Shown one piece after another: positions 48,035 to 59,386 of a DNA stretch of 64,000 nucleotides. Made by a program: the position numbers and the translations under genes. The notes beneath the pieces are model-generated. The model was not told the origin of the DNA, made no database searches, and saw only the letters and a list, made by a program, of their open reading frames with translations. The stretch's first letter is position 1. Each line of letters opens with the position of its first letter. The stretch lies in NCBI RefSeq assembly GCF_002890895.1, contig NZ_POUL01000006.1, forward strand, positions 62,001 through 126,000, written 5' to 3'. This DNA is from Stutzerimonas stutzeri (GTDB taxonomy: Bacteria > Pseudomonadota > Gammaproteobacteria > Pseudomonadales > Pseudomonadaceae).

Positions 48035-49029
48035 GGTCGCTCCTCCGATCCCGGCGCTGGCGTCGGCGCATCGGTCGATGTTGATGCGGCGGACTCGACG
48101 GAGGCAGGCGACTCTGATGCAGGACTTTCAGCGGCTGCTCCCTCTTCTGCCTGGCGGTCGGCGGACTCCTGGGCCTGGGCAGCAGCAGTGGCCCGCTCTT
48201 CAGGTGTTCTCGAGTCACTGAACACCAGCAGCAGGTAGCGGCTGCGGTTGAGCATGGCGGTGGGAATGGCACGAACGATCAGGAAAGGTTGACCGGAGCC
48301 CCGCACCACCTCAGTAACCTGGGCAACCGGATAGCCACTGGGAAAGCGCTGCCCCAAACCGGAACTGACCAGAAGATCGCCTTCCTTGATGTCTGCCGTT
48401 TCGGCGACATGGCGCAGTTCCAGATAGTCGGGGCTGCCCGTACCGACCGCGATGGCGCGCAATCCATTGCGATTGACCTGCACCGGGATGCTATGGGTCA
48501 CATCCGTCAGCAGCAGCACGCGTGCGGCGTAGGGCATGACCTCAACGACCTGCCCCATCAGCCCGCTGGCATCAAGCACTGGCTGGCCAAGAAACACGCC
48601 GTCGCGCTCGCCCTTGTCGATCAGGATGCGGTGCGTGAACGGGTTCGGGTCCAGGCCGATAAGCTCACTGACGATTACCTTGTCATCCACCAGCGCAGCA
48701 GAATTGAGCAGCTCGCGCAGGCGCACGTTCTGCTCCGTCAGCATCGCGAGCTTTTGCAAACGCCGCTGCATGAGCAATGCTTCGGCCTTCAGCTTTTCGT
48801 TTTCGGCCACCAGACTGGTGCTGCTGCTGATCTGCTCGGTGGCGCGCTGCCAGGTGCGCACCGGCAGATCGGCAAGCCAATAGAAGGGTGTGAGAACCAA
48901 CCCCATCTGACTGCGCAGTGGCTTCAAGGTATCGAAGCGCGCATCCACCACCATCAGCGCGACACAAAGCACAGCGAGCACCAGCAGGCGCACACCGAGC
49001 AGCGGTCCTTTTGCGAATAGTGGTTTGAT
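48031..49029 (-). CDS. mreC: Rod shape-determining protein MreC (apparent ATC start)
   Basis: This 332-aa bitopic protein has an N-terminal membrane helix and a coiled coil (residues 65-110), then the two periplasmic beta domains (IDKGERDGVFLGQPVL, VSSGLGQRFPSGYPVA). It links MreB filaments to the elongation machinery. The family N-terminus (KPLFAKGP-type) starts with ATC at 49027-49029, placed seven bases after GAGGA; no ATG, GTG or TTG occurs in frame before the upstream stop. The first ordinary start is GTG at 48993, which would remove 12 conserved residues. I therefore take ATC as the start, with moderate confidence. The tail of about 60 residues is Glu/Ala/Ser/Pro-rich. Confidence 0.85.
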   Translation of the reverse strand: MKPLFAKGPLLGVRLLVLAVLCVALMVVDARFDTLKPLRSQMGLVLTPFYWLADLPVRTWQRATEQISSSTSLVAENEKLKAEALLMQRRLQKLAMLTEQNVRLRELLNSAALVDDKVIVSELIGLDPNPFTHRILIDKGERDGVFLGQPVLDASGLMGQVVEVMPYAARVLLLTDVTHSIPVQVNRNGLRAIAVGTGSPDYLELRHVAETADIKEGDLLVSSGLGQRFPSGYPVAQVTEVVRGSGQPFLIVRAIPTAMLNRSRYLLLVFSDSRTPEERATAAAQAQESADRQAEEGAAAESPASESPASVESAASTSTDAPTPAPGSEERP

Positions 49030-49125
49030 GGAGGGATCCTCGCAGCTGCACGCTTCAAACTAAACGCGACAAGCCGAGAGCAGAGCCTGCTGTCGGCTTG
49101 TCGCTTGGAGCTTACCGCTTCTGGG

Positions 49126-50463
<1,338 letters not shown>

Positions 50464-50751
50464 ATGGCGCTTGAACGCTCCGAGGTGGAAAAGATCGCTC
50501 ATCTGGCCCGCCTGGGTCTGAATGAAGACGACCTGCCCCGCACCACCGAGACCTTGAACAACATCCTCGGCCTGATCGATCGCATGCAGGCCGTGGACAC
50601 CACTGGCATCGAGCCTCTGGCCCACCCGCTGGAGACCAGCCAACGCCTGCGCGCCGACACGGTCACCGAAACCAACCAGCGCGATGCCTACCAGGCCATT
50701 GCCCCGACCGTGGAAGATGGCCTGTACCTGGTTCCAAAGGTGATCGAGTAA
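50464..50751 (+). CDS. gatC: Asp-tRNA(Asn)/Glu-tRNA(Gln) amidotransferase subunit C
   Basis: This 95-aa subunit stabilises the GatA-GatB complex. It begins [19 protein letters not shown] and contains the family stretches [16 protein letters not shown] and PLAHPLE. The ATG at 50464 follows CTGGAGAATTCCG. It is the first gene of gatCAB; the operon makes Gln-tRNA(Gln) and/or Asn-tRNA(Asn) by transamidation. Confidence 0.95.
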   Translation: MALERSEVEKIAHLARLGLNEDDLPRTTETLNNILGLIDRMQAVDTTGIEPLAHPLETSQRLRADTVTETNQRDAYQAIAPTVEDGLYLVPKVIE

Positions 50752-50765
50752 TGAAGGACGCCGAC

Positions 50766-52217
50766 ATGCATCAATTGACCCTTGCAGAGATTACTCGCGC
50801 ACTGGCTGCTAAACAGTTCTCGGCCGAAGAGCTGACCCGCTCGCTGCTGACCCGCATCCAGCAGCTCGACCCACAGCTCAACAGCTTTATCACCGTCACC
50901 GAAGAGCAGGCCATCGCCCAGGCCAAGGCCGCCGACGCACGCCGCGCCAAGGGTGAAAATGGTGCGCTGCTAGGTGCGCCGATCGGTCACAAGGACTTGT
51001 TCTGCACGCAGGGCATTCGCACCAGCTGCGGCTCGAAGATTCTCGACAATTTCCAAGCACCCTACGACGCCACCGTCGTTGAACGGCTTTCTGCCGCTGG
51101 CGCGGTCTCGTTGGGCAAGCTGAACATGGACGAATTCGCCATGGGCTCGGCTAACGAGTCGAGCTACTACGGCGCAGTGAAGAACCCCTGGGACATGAGC
51201 CGCGTACCGGGCGGCTCGTCCGGCGGTTCCGCAGCAGCCGTCGCGGCGCGCCTCTTGCCTGCCGCCACCGGCAGCGATACTGGCGGATCGATCCGCCAAC
51301 CAGCGGCGCTGACCAACCTGACGGGGCTCAAGCCCACCTACGGCCGCGTTTCGCGCTGGGGCATGATTGCCTACGCCTCCAGCCTCGACCAGGGCGGCCC
51401 GATTGCCCGCACGGCTGAAGACTGCGCCCTGATGCTGGGCGCCATGGCCGGTTTCGACCCGAAGGATTCGACCAGCGTCGATCAGCCACTGGATGACTAT
51501 CTAGCCTCGCTGGACAAGCCACTCTCTGGGCTGCGTATCGGCCTGCCGAAGGAGTATTTCGGAAACGGCCTGGACCCCAAAATCGCGGATGCAGTGATGG
51601 CGGCCGTTGAGGAGCTAAAGAAGCTCGGTGCAACCGTGAAGGAAATCAGCCTGCCAAACATGCAGCACGCGATCCCTTCCTATTATGTGATCGCGCCAGC
51701 TGAGGCCTCTTCGAACCTGTCACGCTTCGACGGTGTGCGCTTCGGCTACCGCTGCGAGAACCCCGTAGACCTGACCGACCTCTACAAGCGTTCCCGTGCC
51801 GAAGGCTTCGGCGACGAAGTCCGCCGCCGCATCATGGTCGGCACCTATGCGCTGTCCGCGGGTTATTACGACGCCTACTACCTCAAAGCGCAGAAAATTC
51901 GCCGACTGATCAAGAACGACTTCGTCAGCGCCTTCGACGAGGTCGACGTGATTCTCGGTCCAACCACGCCGAACCTGGCCTGGAAGCTTGGCGAGAAAAA
52001 CAACGACCCGGTGTCGGCCTATCTCGAAGACATCTATACGATCACCGCCAACTTGGCCGGCATCCCGGGCCTCTCCATGCCAGCCGGTTTCATCGACGGC
52101 TTACCGGTAGGTGTGCAGCTGCTGGCCCCGTACTTCCAGGAAGGTCGCCTGCTCAACGTCGCTCATCAGTACCAGCAGGTCACCGAGTGGCACAAACAAG
52201 CACCGAGCGGATTCTGA
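50766..52217 (+). CDS. gatA: Asp-tRNA(Asn)/Glu-tRNA(Gln) amidotransferase subunit A
   Basis: This 483-aa amidase releases ammonia from glutamine for the amidotransferase. The amidase-signature triad is visible: Lys in [14 protein letters not shown], Ser in [15 protein letters not shown] and Ser in [14 protein letters not shown]. The ATG at 50766 is preferred over 50751 because AAGGA lies seven bases upstream and the protein then starts MHQLTLAEI as in relatives. Confidence 0.97.
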   Translation: MHQLTLAEITRALAAKQFSAEELTRSLLTRIQQLDPQLNSFITVTEEQAIAQAKAADARRAKGENGALLGAPIGHKDLFCTQGIRTSCGSKILDNFQAPYDATVVERLSAAGAVSLGKLNMDEFAMGSANESSYYGAVKNPWDMSRVPGGSSGGSAAAVAARLLPAATGSDTGGSIRQPAALTNLTGLKPTYGRVSRWGMIAYASSLDQGGPIARTAEDCALMLGAMAGFDPKDSTSVDQPLDDYLASLDKPLSGLRIGLPKEYFGNGLDPKIADAVMAAVEELKKLGATVKEISLPNMQHAIPSYYVIAPAEASSNLSRFDGVRFGYRCENPVDLTDLYKRSRAEGFGDEVRRRIMVGTYALSAGYYDAYYLKAQKIRRLIKNDFVSAFDEVDVILGPTTPNLAWKLGEKNNDPVSAYLEDIYTITANLAGIPGLSMPAGFIDGLPVGVQLLAPYFQEGRLLNVAHQYQQVTEWHKQAPSGF

Positions 52218-52228
52218 GGACGAAAAAC

Positions 52229-53674
52229 ATGCAATGGGAAACCGTCATCGGGCTGGAGATCCACGCTCAGCTCGCCACTCAGTCGAAGATCTTTTCGGGC
52301 AGCGCCACCACCTTTGGTGCTGAGCCCAACACCCAGGCCAGTCTGGTCGACCTCGGCATGCCCGGCACTCTGCCGGTGCTCAACGCCGAAGCCGTGCGCA
52401 TGGCTTGCAAGTTCGGTTTGGCGATTGATGCCGAGATCTCTGACAAGAACGTCTTCGCCCGCAAGAACTACTTCTATCCAGACCTTCCGAAGGGTTACCA
52501 GACCAGCCAGATGGACCACCCCATCGTAGGCAAGGGCTATCTGGATATCACCCTGGAAGACGGCACAACCCGCCGCATCGGCATCACTCGCGCACACCTG
52601 GAAGAGGACGCGGGCAAGAGCCTGCATGAAGACTTCCAGGGAATGAGCGGTATCGACCTCAACCGTGCCGGCACGCCGCTGCTGGAAATCGTTTCCGAGC
52701 CGGACATCCGCTCAGCCAAGGAAGCGGTGGCCTACGTCAAGGCGATCCACGCCCTGGTGCGCTACCTCGGCATCTGTGACGGCAACATGGCCGAAGGTTC
52801 GCTGCGCTGCGACTGCAACGTATCGGTACGCCCCAAAGGCCAGACCGAGTTCGGTACCCGCGCCGAGATCAAGAACGTCAACTCCTTCCGCTTTATCGAG
52901 AAGGCGATCAACCACGAGGTCCAGCGCCAGATCGAACTGATCGAGGACGGCGGCAAGGTGGTGCAGGAAACCCGCCTGTACGACCCGAACAAGGACGAGA
53001 CGCGCTCCATGCGCAGCAAGGAAGAAGCCAACGACTACCGTTACTTCCCCTGTCCCGACCTGCTGCCAGTGGTAATCGAACAGAGCTTTCTCGACGAAGT
53101 GCGCGCCAGCCTGCCGGAATTGCCGGTCGAGAAGCGCGAGCGCTTCGAGCGCGAGTTCGGCCTGTCCGCCTACGACGCTGACGTACTGGCTGCCAGCCGT
53201 GAGATGGCCGATTACTTCGAAGCTGTGCAAAGGGTTTGCGGCGACGCCAAGCTGGCTGCCAACTGGGTAATGGGCGAGCTGTCGAGCCTGCTCAACAAGG
53301 ACAACCTGGCTATTGAGCAGTCGCCGGTTTCCGCCGAGCAACTGGGTGGCATGATTCAGCGCATCAAGGACAACACCATCAGCGGCAAGATCGCCAAGAT
53401 GGTCTTCGAAGCGATGGCGGCTGGCGAAGGCTCGGCCGACGAGATCATCGAAAAGAAGGGCCTCAAGCAGGTCACCGACACTGGTGCGATCGAAAAGATG
53501 CTGGATGAAGTCCTGGCTGCCAATGCTGGGCAGGTCGAGCAGTACCGCGCCAGCGACGAAGCCAAACGCGGCAAGATGTTTGGTTTCTTTGTCGGTCAGG
53601 CCATGAAGGCCTCGAAAGGCAAAGCCAACCCCGCTCAGGTCAACCAGTTGCTCAAGAGCAAGCTGGAAGGCTGA
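52229..53674 (+). CDS. gatB: Asp-tRNA(Asn)/Glu-tRNA(Gln) amidotransferase subunit B
   Basis: This 481-aa subunit binds the misacylated tRNA and performs ATP-dependent activation of the Glu or Asp side chain. It begins [15 protein letters not shown] and contains [27 protein letters not shown] and [10 protein letters not shown], with a C-terminal YqeY-like tRNA-binding tail. It follows gatA by 11 bp and is closed by a GC-rich hairpin. Confidence 0.97.
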   Translation: MQWETVIGLEIHAQLATQSKIFSGSATTFGAEPNTQASLVDLGMPGTLPVLNAEAVRMACKFGLAIDAEISDKNVFARKNYFYPDLPKGYQTSQMDHPIVGKGYLDITLEDGTTRRIGITRAHLEEDAGKSLHEDFQGMSGIDLNRAGTPLLEIVSEPDIRSAKEAVAYVKAIHALVRYLGICDGNMAEGSLRCDCNVSVRPKGQTEFGTRAEIKNVNSFRFIEKAINHEVQRQIELIEDGGKVVQETRLYDPNKDETRSMRSKEEANDYRYFPCPDLLPVVIEQSFLDEVRASLPELPVEKRERFEREFGLSAYDADVLAASREMADYFEAVQRVCGDAKLAANWVMGELSSLLNKDNLAIEQSPVSAEQLGGMIQRIKDNTISGKIAKMVFEAMAAGEGSADEIIEKKGLKQVTDTGAIEKMLDEVLAANAGQVEQYRASDEAKRGKMFGFFVGQAMKASKGKANPAQVNQLLKSKLEG

Positions 53675-53679
53675 CCGAT

Positions 53680-53699
53680 ACGGGCCCGACAGGGCCCGT
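53680..53699 (+). terminator. Hairpin terminator after gatB
   Basis: ACGGGCCC and GGGCCCGT form an 8-bp perfect stem around the loop GACA, starting six bases after the gatB stop. The T-tail (TCCTTTG) is weak, so termination may be partial. Confidence 0.65.
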
Positions 53700-53826
53700 T
53701 CCTTTGCTGATGCCAACCTCGCCCGCCGCAACTTCATGAGCGAGTGAACGGCCGCGCCCATTGACGATCCAATACTGACGAGATTGACCCGTAACCGCAG
53801 CCTGATCCGTTCAGGAAGGATTGCTT

Positions 53827-54207
53827 ATGCAAACCCGAATGCTGACCGCCCCGATCCTGCTCGCCCTCGCCGCTGGTTGTTCCGAGTCGCCGGAGGCGGA
53901 TGCCACCGAAAGCACCGTTGTCCAGAAAGGCAAGGCTTCGTACTACGCTCGCAGTTTTCAAGGCAAGGAAACCGCAAGCGGCGAAACCTTCAACCAGAAC
54001 GAGCTGGTGGCCGCACACAAGACGCTTCCCTTCGACACGCGCGTGGAAGTCACCAACCTGGAGAACGGCAAGCAAGTCACCGTACGCATCAATGATCGCG
54101 GGCCTTTCAAACCGGGCCGGATCATCGATCTCTCACGAGTGGCGGCGAATCGAATCGATCTGCTCGAAGACGGTATCGCGCCAGTAAGGATCGAAACACT
54201 GGACTGA
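53827..54207 (+). CDS. RlpA-like lipoprotein with double-psi beta-barrel
   Basis: This 126-aa protein has a lipoprotein signal (LLALAAGC, lipobox Cys18) and an RlpA-like double-psi beta-barrel: KGKASYYARSFQGKETASGE, LVAAHKTLPFDTRVEVTNL and VRINDRGPFKPGRIIDLS. RlpA proteins are septal lytic transglycosylases acting on peptide-free glycan. This short form lacks the SPOR domain, so it may not be targeted to the septum. The ATG at 53827 has AGGAAGGA upstream. Confidence 0.88.
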   Translation: MQTRMLTAPILLALAAGCSESPEADATESTVVQKGKASYYARSFQGKETASGETFNQNELVAAHKTLPFDTRVEVTNLENGKQVTVRINDRGPFKPGRIIDLSRVAANRIDLLEDGIAPVRIETLD

Positions 54208-54235
54208 TTGCCGAACTGCTTTCTAAGGAACACTG

Positions 54236-55318
54236 ATGAGTTTGATGACCCTGGCCTACCTGATCGGCGGCCTGGTGCTGCTGGTTGCTGGCGCCGAAGC
54301 GTTGGTACGAGGCGCCTCCAAACTGGCTGCACGCTTCGGCATTTCGCCACTGATCATTGGCTTGACCGTTGTCGCGTTCGGTACCAGCGCACCGGAAACG
54401 GCGGTGAGCATCCAAGCCTCGCTGAACGGCAGCGGGGATATCGCCGTTGGCAATGTGATCGGCAGCAACATTGCCAACATCCTGCTCATCCTCGGTCTAT
54501 CGGCGCTGGTCGCGCCGTTGGTGGTGTCTCGACAATTGGTGCGCCTCGACGTACCCGTGATGATCGGCGCAGGCCTGCTGACCTTCGCGCTGGCGTGGAA
54601 TGGTCGCATCAGCCAGCTTGACGGGTTGATCCTGCTCGCGTTGCTGCTGCTCTATACGGGCTTTCTGGTGATCGCCAGCAAGCGGGAAGCACGTGTTCAG
54701 GCTGACGAATTTCGGGACGAATACGGCCCAGACCGTAACGCCAAGCCGCTCGGCTGGGTGCTTCAACTGACTCTGGTGCTGGTCGGTCTGGGTTTGCTGA
54801 TACTGGGTTCAAACCTGCTCATCGAGGGTGCGGTGGCTTTGGCTCGGACGCTGGGATTGTCGGAACTGGTCATCGGCCTGACCGTAATCGCCGTTGGGAC
54901 ATCCATGCCCGAACTCGCGACCTCGCTGCTGGCGGTCTATCGCGGCGAACGCGACATCGCCGTGGGCAATATCGTAGGCAGTTGCATCTTCAACCTGTTG
55001 CTGGTGCTAGGTGCCGGTGCTGCGATTTCGCCTGAAGGCCTGTCCATTTCTCCCAATGCGCTGGCGTTCGATCTGCCCGTGATGCTTGCCGTGTTCGCCG
55101 CCTGCCTGCCGATCTTTTTCTCCGGTTACCGGATCAACCGCTGGGAAGGCACGATGTTCTTTGGCTACTACGTCGCCTATACGCTTTACCTCATCATGTT
55201 TTCCACTGGCCTACCGGCGATCAACCTGCTGCGCCATGCAATGACTTGGTACGTGTTGCCCTTGACCGCCATCACGCTTTTGGTGATCTTTCTGCGCGCC
55301 TGGAAACACCAGCGCTAA
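54236..55318 (+). CDS. Calcium/sodium antiporter (CaCA family), copy 1
   Basis: This 360-aa protein has about ten membrane segments and two inverted alpha-repeats, one with VVAFGTSAPETAVSIQASL and one with VIAVGTSMPELATSLLAVY, the hallmark of CaCA exchangers such as E. coli YrbG. A charged cytoplasmic loop lies near residues 150-170. The ion is inferred from family. A paralogue follows directly. It shares the strand of the lipoprotein gene 28 bp upstream. Confidence 0.92.
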   Translation: MSLMTLAYLIGGLVLLVAGAEALVRGASKLAARFGISPLIIGLTVVAFGTSAPETAVSIQASLNGSGDIAVGNVIGSNIANILLILGLSALVAPLVVSRQLVRLDVPVMIGAGLLTFALAWNGRISQLDGLILLALLLLYTGFLVIASKREARVQADEFRDEYGPDRNAKPLGWVLQLTLVLVGLGLLILGSNLLIEGAVALARTLGLSELVIGLTVIAVGTSMPELATSLLAVYRGERDIAVGNIVGSCIFNLLLVLGAGAAISPEGLSISPNALAFDLPVMLAVFAACLPIFFSGYRINRWEGTMFFGYYVAYTLYLIMFSTGLPAINLLRHAMTWYVLPLTAITLLVIFLRAWKHQR

Positions 55319-55355
55319 GTCCCTTCGTTTCCTGTCCCATTTGGAGTTACCCATC

Positions 55356-56447
55356 GTGTCCGCGATGACGTTTGTTTACTTGATAGCCGGTCTGGTACTG
55401 CTCGTGGCTGGAGCTGAGGTACTGGTCCGTGGCGCCGCAAAACTGGCCGCTCAGTTCGGTATCCCGCCGTTGATCATCGGCCTCACCGTGGTCGCTTTCG
55501 GCACCAGCGCACCGGAAACCGCAGTCAGCGTGCAGGCCGCCCTTAACGGCAGCGGTGACATCGCCATCGGCAACGTGCTCGGCAGCAACATCGCCAACGT
55601 TCTGCTGATTCTCGGCGTGACGTCGCTGGTCGCGCCGCTGATCGTCTCCCGCCAGCTGATTCGACTCGATGTGCCGATCATGATCGGGGCCAGTCTGGTC
55701 ACCTACGCCTTGGCCTGGGATGGCTCGCTTAGCCGCCTTGACGGCGCACTGCTGTTTTCGGCGGTGATCGCCTACACGGCGTTTCTGATCATCAGCAGCC
55801 GCCGCGCCACTGCAGCGGGCACAGCCGACGACGAGTTCGCCAAGGAGTTCGGCCTCGACGAAACACCCAAGCCTTACGCTTCTTTGATCAACGCCGGCCT
55901 GGTCGTTGCCGGCCTGGTTCTGCTGGTGACCGGCTCGAATTTCCTGGTGGAGGGCGCCGTGTCGCTGGCTCGCGCACTGGGGCTGTCGGAACTGGTCATC
56001 GGGCTGACCGTAATCGCCATCGGCACCTCGCTGCCGGAACTGGCCACCTCGATCCTCGCGGCCATACGCGGCGAGCGTGATATCGCAGTCGGCAACATCG
56101 TCGGCAGCAATATCTTCAACCTGCTCTGCGTGCTGGGGCTGGCCTCGCTGGTATCACCCAATGCGATTGGCGTGGCTGCCAATGCATTGGCTTTCGACTT
56201 CCCGGTCATGATCGCCGTCGCCCTGGCCTGCCTGCCGATCTTCTTTACCGGTTACGCCATTAATCGCTGGGAAGGTCTGCTTTTCGTCGCGTACTACGTC
56301 GCCTATACCGTCTACCTGGTGCTGATCAGCACCGGCCGGCCTTTGGCTGAGGTTTTCGGAGACGCGATGATCGGCTACGTAGTGCCTCTGACCATGGTCA
56401 CCTTGCTGGTGATCTCCGGTCGGGCCTGGAAGACCCAGCGCAACTGA
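55356..56447 (+). CDS. Calcium/sodium antiporter (CaCA family), copy 2
   Basis: This 363-aa protein is a close paralogue of the preceding gene, with the same start pattern (xSxMTxxYLI), the two alpha-repeats VVAFGTSAPETAVSVQAAL and VIAIGTSLPELATSILAAI, and almost the same length. The GTG at 55356 is chosen because GGAG lies eight bases before it and it aligns with the ATG of copy 1. The pair seems to be a tandem duplication that has diverged mainly in the loops. Confidence 0.92.
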   Translation: MSAMTFVYLIAGLVLLVAGAEVLVRGAAKLAAQFGIPPLIIGLTVVAFGTSAPETAVSVQAALNGSGDIAIGNVLGSNIANVLLILGVTSLVAPLIVSRQLIRLDVPIMIGASLVTYALAWDGSLSRLDGALLFSAVIAYTAFLIISSRRATAAGTADDEFAKEFGLDETPKPYASLINAGLVVAGLVLLVTGSNFLVEGAVSLARALGLSELVIGLTVIAIGTSLPELATSILAAIRGERDIAVGNIVGSNIFNLLCVLGLASLVSPNAIGVAANALAFDFPVMIAVALACLPIFFTGYAINRWEGLLFVAYYVAYTVYLVLISTGRPLAEVFGDAMIGYVVPLTMVTLLVISGRAWKTQRN

Positions 56448-56464
56448 TGCACAGGGCCGGCTGG

Positions 56465-57406
56465 TCAGATCCAGCCGGCCCAGCCCAGCAGAAACAACCC
56501 GGCATTGATGGTCAGCGCCGCGCCGAGCGTGGTGATGACGATAATGGTCGCGGCCAGCTGGTGATTGGAGTTGACCGCACGCGCCATGACGAAGCTGGAC
56601 GATGCTGTCGGGCAGCCGAAGTAAAGGAACAGAATGCCCAGCTCGGCGCCTCGAAAGCCGCATAGCCAGGCACCCAGCGTTGCCAACGCAGGGAACCAGA
56701 CCATCTTCATCAGGCTCGAGCTCATCGCCACGCTGCTGCTCTCGCGCAGCACGGAAATCGACAGCGTGCCGCCGATGCAGATCAGAGCCAGCGGCAGGGT
56801 CAGCTGAGCGAAATACTGCCCAGACGTCATCAGCCAGTCGGGCAATGCGATTTGCCAGTAGGCGAAAGGTAGCGCCGCAGTCACGCCGATGATCAAAGGG
56901 TTGCGCAAGATGCTGCGAATGATCGCCCCCGCATCGGCCTCCCCGTCCGGGCTATAGATGGCCAGTACCACGGCGGACAGGCTGTTGTACAAGAGGATCA
57001 CCAGACCAGCCAGCACACCGCCGAGGGACAGCCCATAGTCCCCGTAGAGGCTGGTCGCCAAGGCCAGCCCCACTACACCGTTATTGCCGCGAAACGCGCC
57101 CTGAACATAGACGCCGCGATCGGCAACCGGACAGCGCCAGATTGCCCAGACCCACGCCAGTAGAAACCCACCCACCGTAGCGCCAACGTAGTAGATCAGC
57201 AGTCCTGGCTGTAGCGCAGCGTTCAGGTCCGCCTTGATGACCGAGAGGAACAGCAGGGTTGGCATCGTAGCCTTGAACACCAGTGTCGATGCGGTATGGA
57301 TGAACGTGGCGTCGATCAAGCGCAGGCGCATCAAGGCGACGCCGATAAACAGCATCACGAATACCGGAGCTGTGACGCTCAGGGTCTGCAGAACCACGGG
57401 CAACAT
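56465..57406 (-). CDS. AEC family transporter (auxin efflux carrier-like)
   Basis: This 313-aa membrane protein has about ten hydrophobic segments and fits the AEC/PIN-like family, which includes malonate and other organic acid transporters. Recognisable stretches are PVFVMLFIGVALMRLRLID at the N-terminus, GNNGVVGLALATSLYG, and LIGILFLYFGCPTASSSFVMA-like text near the end. The ATG at 57406 is used instead of an upstream TTG. It is convergent with the antiporter pair. The substrate is unknown. Confidence 0.88.
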   Translation of the reverse strand: MLPVVLQTLSVTAPVFVMLFIGVALMRLRLIDATFIHTASTLVFKATMPTLLFLSVIKADLNAALQPGLLIYYVGATVGGFLLAWVWAIWRCPVADRGVYVQGAFRGNNGVVGLALATSLYGDYGLSLGGVLAGLVILLYNSLSAVVLAIYSPDGEADAGAIIRSILRNPLIIGVTAALPFAYWQIALPDWLMTSGQYFAQLTLPLALICIGGTLSISVLRESSSVAMSSSLMKMVWFPALATLGAWLCGFRGAELGILFLYFGCPTASSSFVMARAVNSNHQLAATIIVITTLGAALTINAGLFLLGWAGWI

Positions 57407-57536
57407 GGCGAGGCTCGAGAACAAAAGTCAGAGGACGATACGATAACGACGATGCCGGATCGAGCCTTGGCAGGCTATCGATCCGGCATTGAAAGAACAC
57501 TGCGCCAACAGCCTGAGCCATTGGCGCTGGGTGCGG

Positions 57537-58097
57537 TCAGCGCCGCACGGGGCGCTTCTGCAGTTTGCGCTGCAGCGTCCGCCGGTGCATGCCCAGCGCA
57601 CGGGCAGTCGCGGAAATGTTGCCGTCGTGCTCGGCGAGCACGCGCTGAATGTGTTCCCACTGCAAACGGTCCACCGACATCGGGTTTTCCGGCACCAGCG
57701 TATCCAGATCGGCATGTTTGGAAAGCAACGCAGCGAGCACATCGTCAGCGTCGGCGGGCTTGCACAGATAGTTGCAGGCCCCACGCTTGATCGCTTCCAC
57801 AGCCGTGGCGATGCTCGAATATCCGGTCAGGATCAGCACCTTCATCTCAGGGTCCAGCTCGAGCAGCTTGGGCAGCAGCACCAGTCCGGAGTCGCCTTCC
57901 ATCTTCAGGTCCAGCACGGCGTAGTCAGGCAGGTCCTGCTTAGCCATCTCCAGGCCCTCTTCCGCCGACCCGGCGATACTGACGTGCAGACCGCGGCGGC
58001 TCATGGCGCGTGCCATGACGCGAGTAAAGGTCGGATCGTCGTCTACCAGCAGCAGATGAGGCTGTTCTTCGCCTTCGTGCTGCAACTCTTCGGTCAT
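57537..58097 (-). CDS. roxR: Redox response regulator RoxR (RegA/PrrA type)
   Basis: This 186-aa response regulator has a receiver domain with phospho-acceptor Asp63 (YAVLDLKMEGDSG) and a C-terminal Fis-type helix-turn-helix (NISATARALGMHRRTLQRKL). The layout and size match RegA/PrrA/RoxR, which control terminal oxidases and redox genes; in P. aeruginosa RoxSR regulates the cyanide-insensitive oxidase. It is 32 bp downstream of roxS in one operon. Confidence 0.94.
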   Translation of the reverse strand: MTEELQHEGEEQPHLLLVDDDPTFTRVMARAMSRRGLHVSIAGSAEEGLEMAKQDLPDYAVLDLKMEGDSGLVLLPKLLELDPEMKVLILTGYSSIATAVEAIKRGACNYLCKPADADDVLAALLSKHADLDTLVPENPMSVDRLQWEHIQRVLAEHDGNISATARALGMHRRTLQRKLQKRPVRR

Positions 58098-58129
58098 GTT
58101 TGCATTCCTCGCGTAATGATCGCGTCTGG

Positions 58130-59386
58130 TCAGGCCCGTACCGAGCCGTGCGGCAGACGCAGCTCGGTCAGGGTGCCACCCTCTTCGTGATTGTAAAGCT
58201 TCACGGTGCCACCCGCGCGCGTAACGCTTGCCTGACTCAGGAAAAGGCCAAGACCAAACCCCTTGCCCTTGGTCGTGATAAACGGTCTGCCGATTTGCTC
58301 GGCAATGGCCAGCGGTACGCCAGCGCCGTGGTCACGGATGGTCAATCTGATCCACTGCGCGTCCCAGTCCAGCCGAATGTCCAGATTGTCCGGACTGGCA
58401 TCGGTGGCGTTGTTCAGCAGATTGAGCAGCGATTGCCCCAGATCCGCCGGCGGCATCAGCCGCGGGGGCGTGCCCTTGCCGAGGCACTGGAAGCGGTAGG
58501 TGGCTTCCGGATGCATCAGGTGCCAGCGCTGTAACACCAACTCGACCCATTCGCGGACGGTCTGCTCGACGATGGCCTGACGCCGATCGGCTTCGGCCGC
58601 ACGGACCAATTGGCGCAGACTGTCCTTGCACAACTGGACCTGCGATTGCAGCAATGCCAGGTCCTCGCTGAGCTCGGCTGGCTCCTTGTAATCCTGACGC
58701 AACTCCTTGAGCAGCACACTCATGGTCGCCAGCGGCGTGCCCAGCTCATGAGCAGCACCGGCGGCCTGGGTCGCCACGGCCAACAGCTGTTGGTCGCGCA
58801 TGCTTTCTTCACGACGCTGAGCCTGAAGCTGCTCCTGACGCCGCAGTTGTTCGGCCATGCGCGCTACGAAAAAAGTGATCAACGCCGCCGCCAGCGCGAA
58901 ACTCAACCACATGCCATAGACCAGCAGCGTGGTGCGATCAACCGGCGGCACAATGACAGGGTCATACCAGACCAGCATCAAGGTGTACCCAGCAAGCGCG
59001 AGTCCGGACAAGGCCACCGAGTACAGCCATGGCAGCGTTGCTGCGGCAATGGTAAGCGGCACCAGATAGTAGGAAACAAATGGATTGGTCGAGCCGCCCG
59101 AGTAATACAACAGGGCGCTGTGGATCAACAGATCGGTTGCCAGATGCCCGGCATATTCAAGCTCGGTGACCGGCCAAGGCCCACGAAGCCGCAACGCCGT
59201 ACCCAGACAGATCAGCGCCGAAACACCAAGCGTGACCCCCAGATGAAACCACGGCAGACCGAACAGCTGGGTGGCGTAGGCAAGCCCTACCGCGCCTGCC
59301 TGGGCAGCCAGCACGAGGACGCGGATCAGGGTGAGCAGACGGAGGTTCTGGCGGCTGGCAGACAGCAGGTGAACGGATGCGTGCAT
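58130..59386 (-). CDS. roxS: Redox sensor histidine kinase RoxS (RegB/PrrB type)
   Basis: This 418-aa kinase has about six N-terminal membrane segments, then HisKA with phospho-His213 in AAHELGTPLA and a HATPase domain (LLNLLNNATDAS, DHGAGVP, GFGLGLFLSQA). Between membrane segments lies GGSTNPF at residues 97-103, the ubiquinone-binding motif of RegB sensors, so the kinase should follow the quinone pool redox state. The ATG at 59386 is chosen to start at MHASVHLL. It is divergent from the SIMPL gene. Confidence 0.95.
   Translation of the reverse strand: MHASVHLLSASRQNLRLLTLIRVLVLAAQAGAVGLAYATQLFGLPWFHLGVTLGVSALICLGTALRLRGPWPVTELEYAGHLATDLLIHSALLYYSGGSTNPFVSYYLVPLTIAAATLPWLYSVALSGLALAGYTLMLVWYDPVIVPPVDRTTLLVYGMWLSFALAAALITFFVARMAEQLRRQEQLQAQRREESMRDQQLLAVATQAAGAAHELGTPLATMSVLLKELRQDYKEPAELSEDLALLQSQVQLCKDSLRQLVRAAEADRRQAIVEQTVREWVELVLQRWHLMHPEATYRFQCLGKGTPPRLMPPADLGQSLLNLLNNATDASPDNLDIRLDWDAQWIRLTIRDHGAGVPLAIAEQIGRPFITTKGKGFGLGLFLSQASVTRAGGTVKLYNHEEGGTLTELRLPHGSVRA

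Noticed and set aside
48031..48993. GTG at 48993 as the mreC start
   Set aside because: It would remove 12 residues that align with the MreC N-terminus of E. coli as recalled, and it has no good ribosome site, while GAGGA stands at the right distance from the ATC at 49029.
52712..53761. 349-codon open frame on the minus strand
   Set aside because: It is antisense to gatB, one of the most conserved genes here, and has shadow-type composition.
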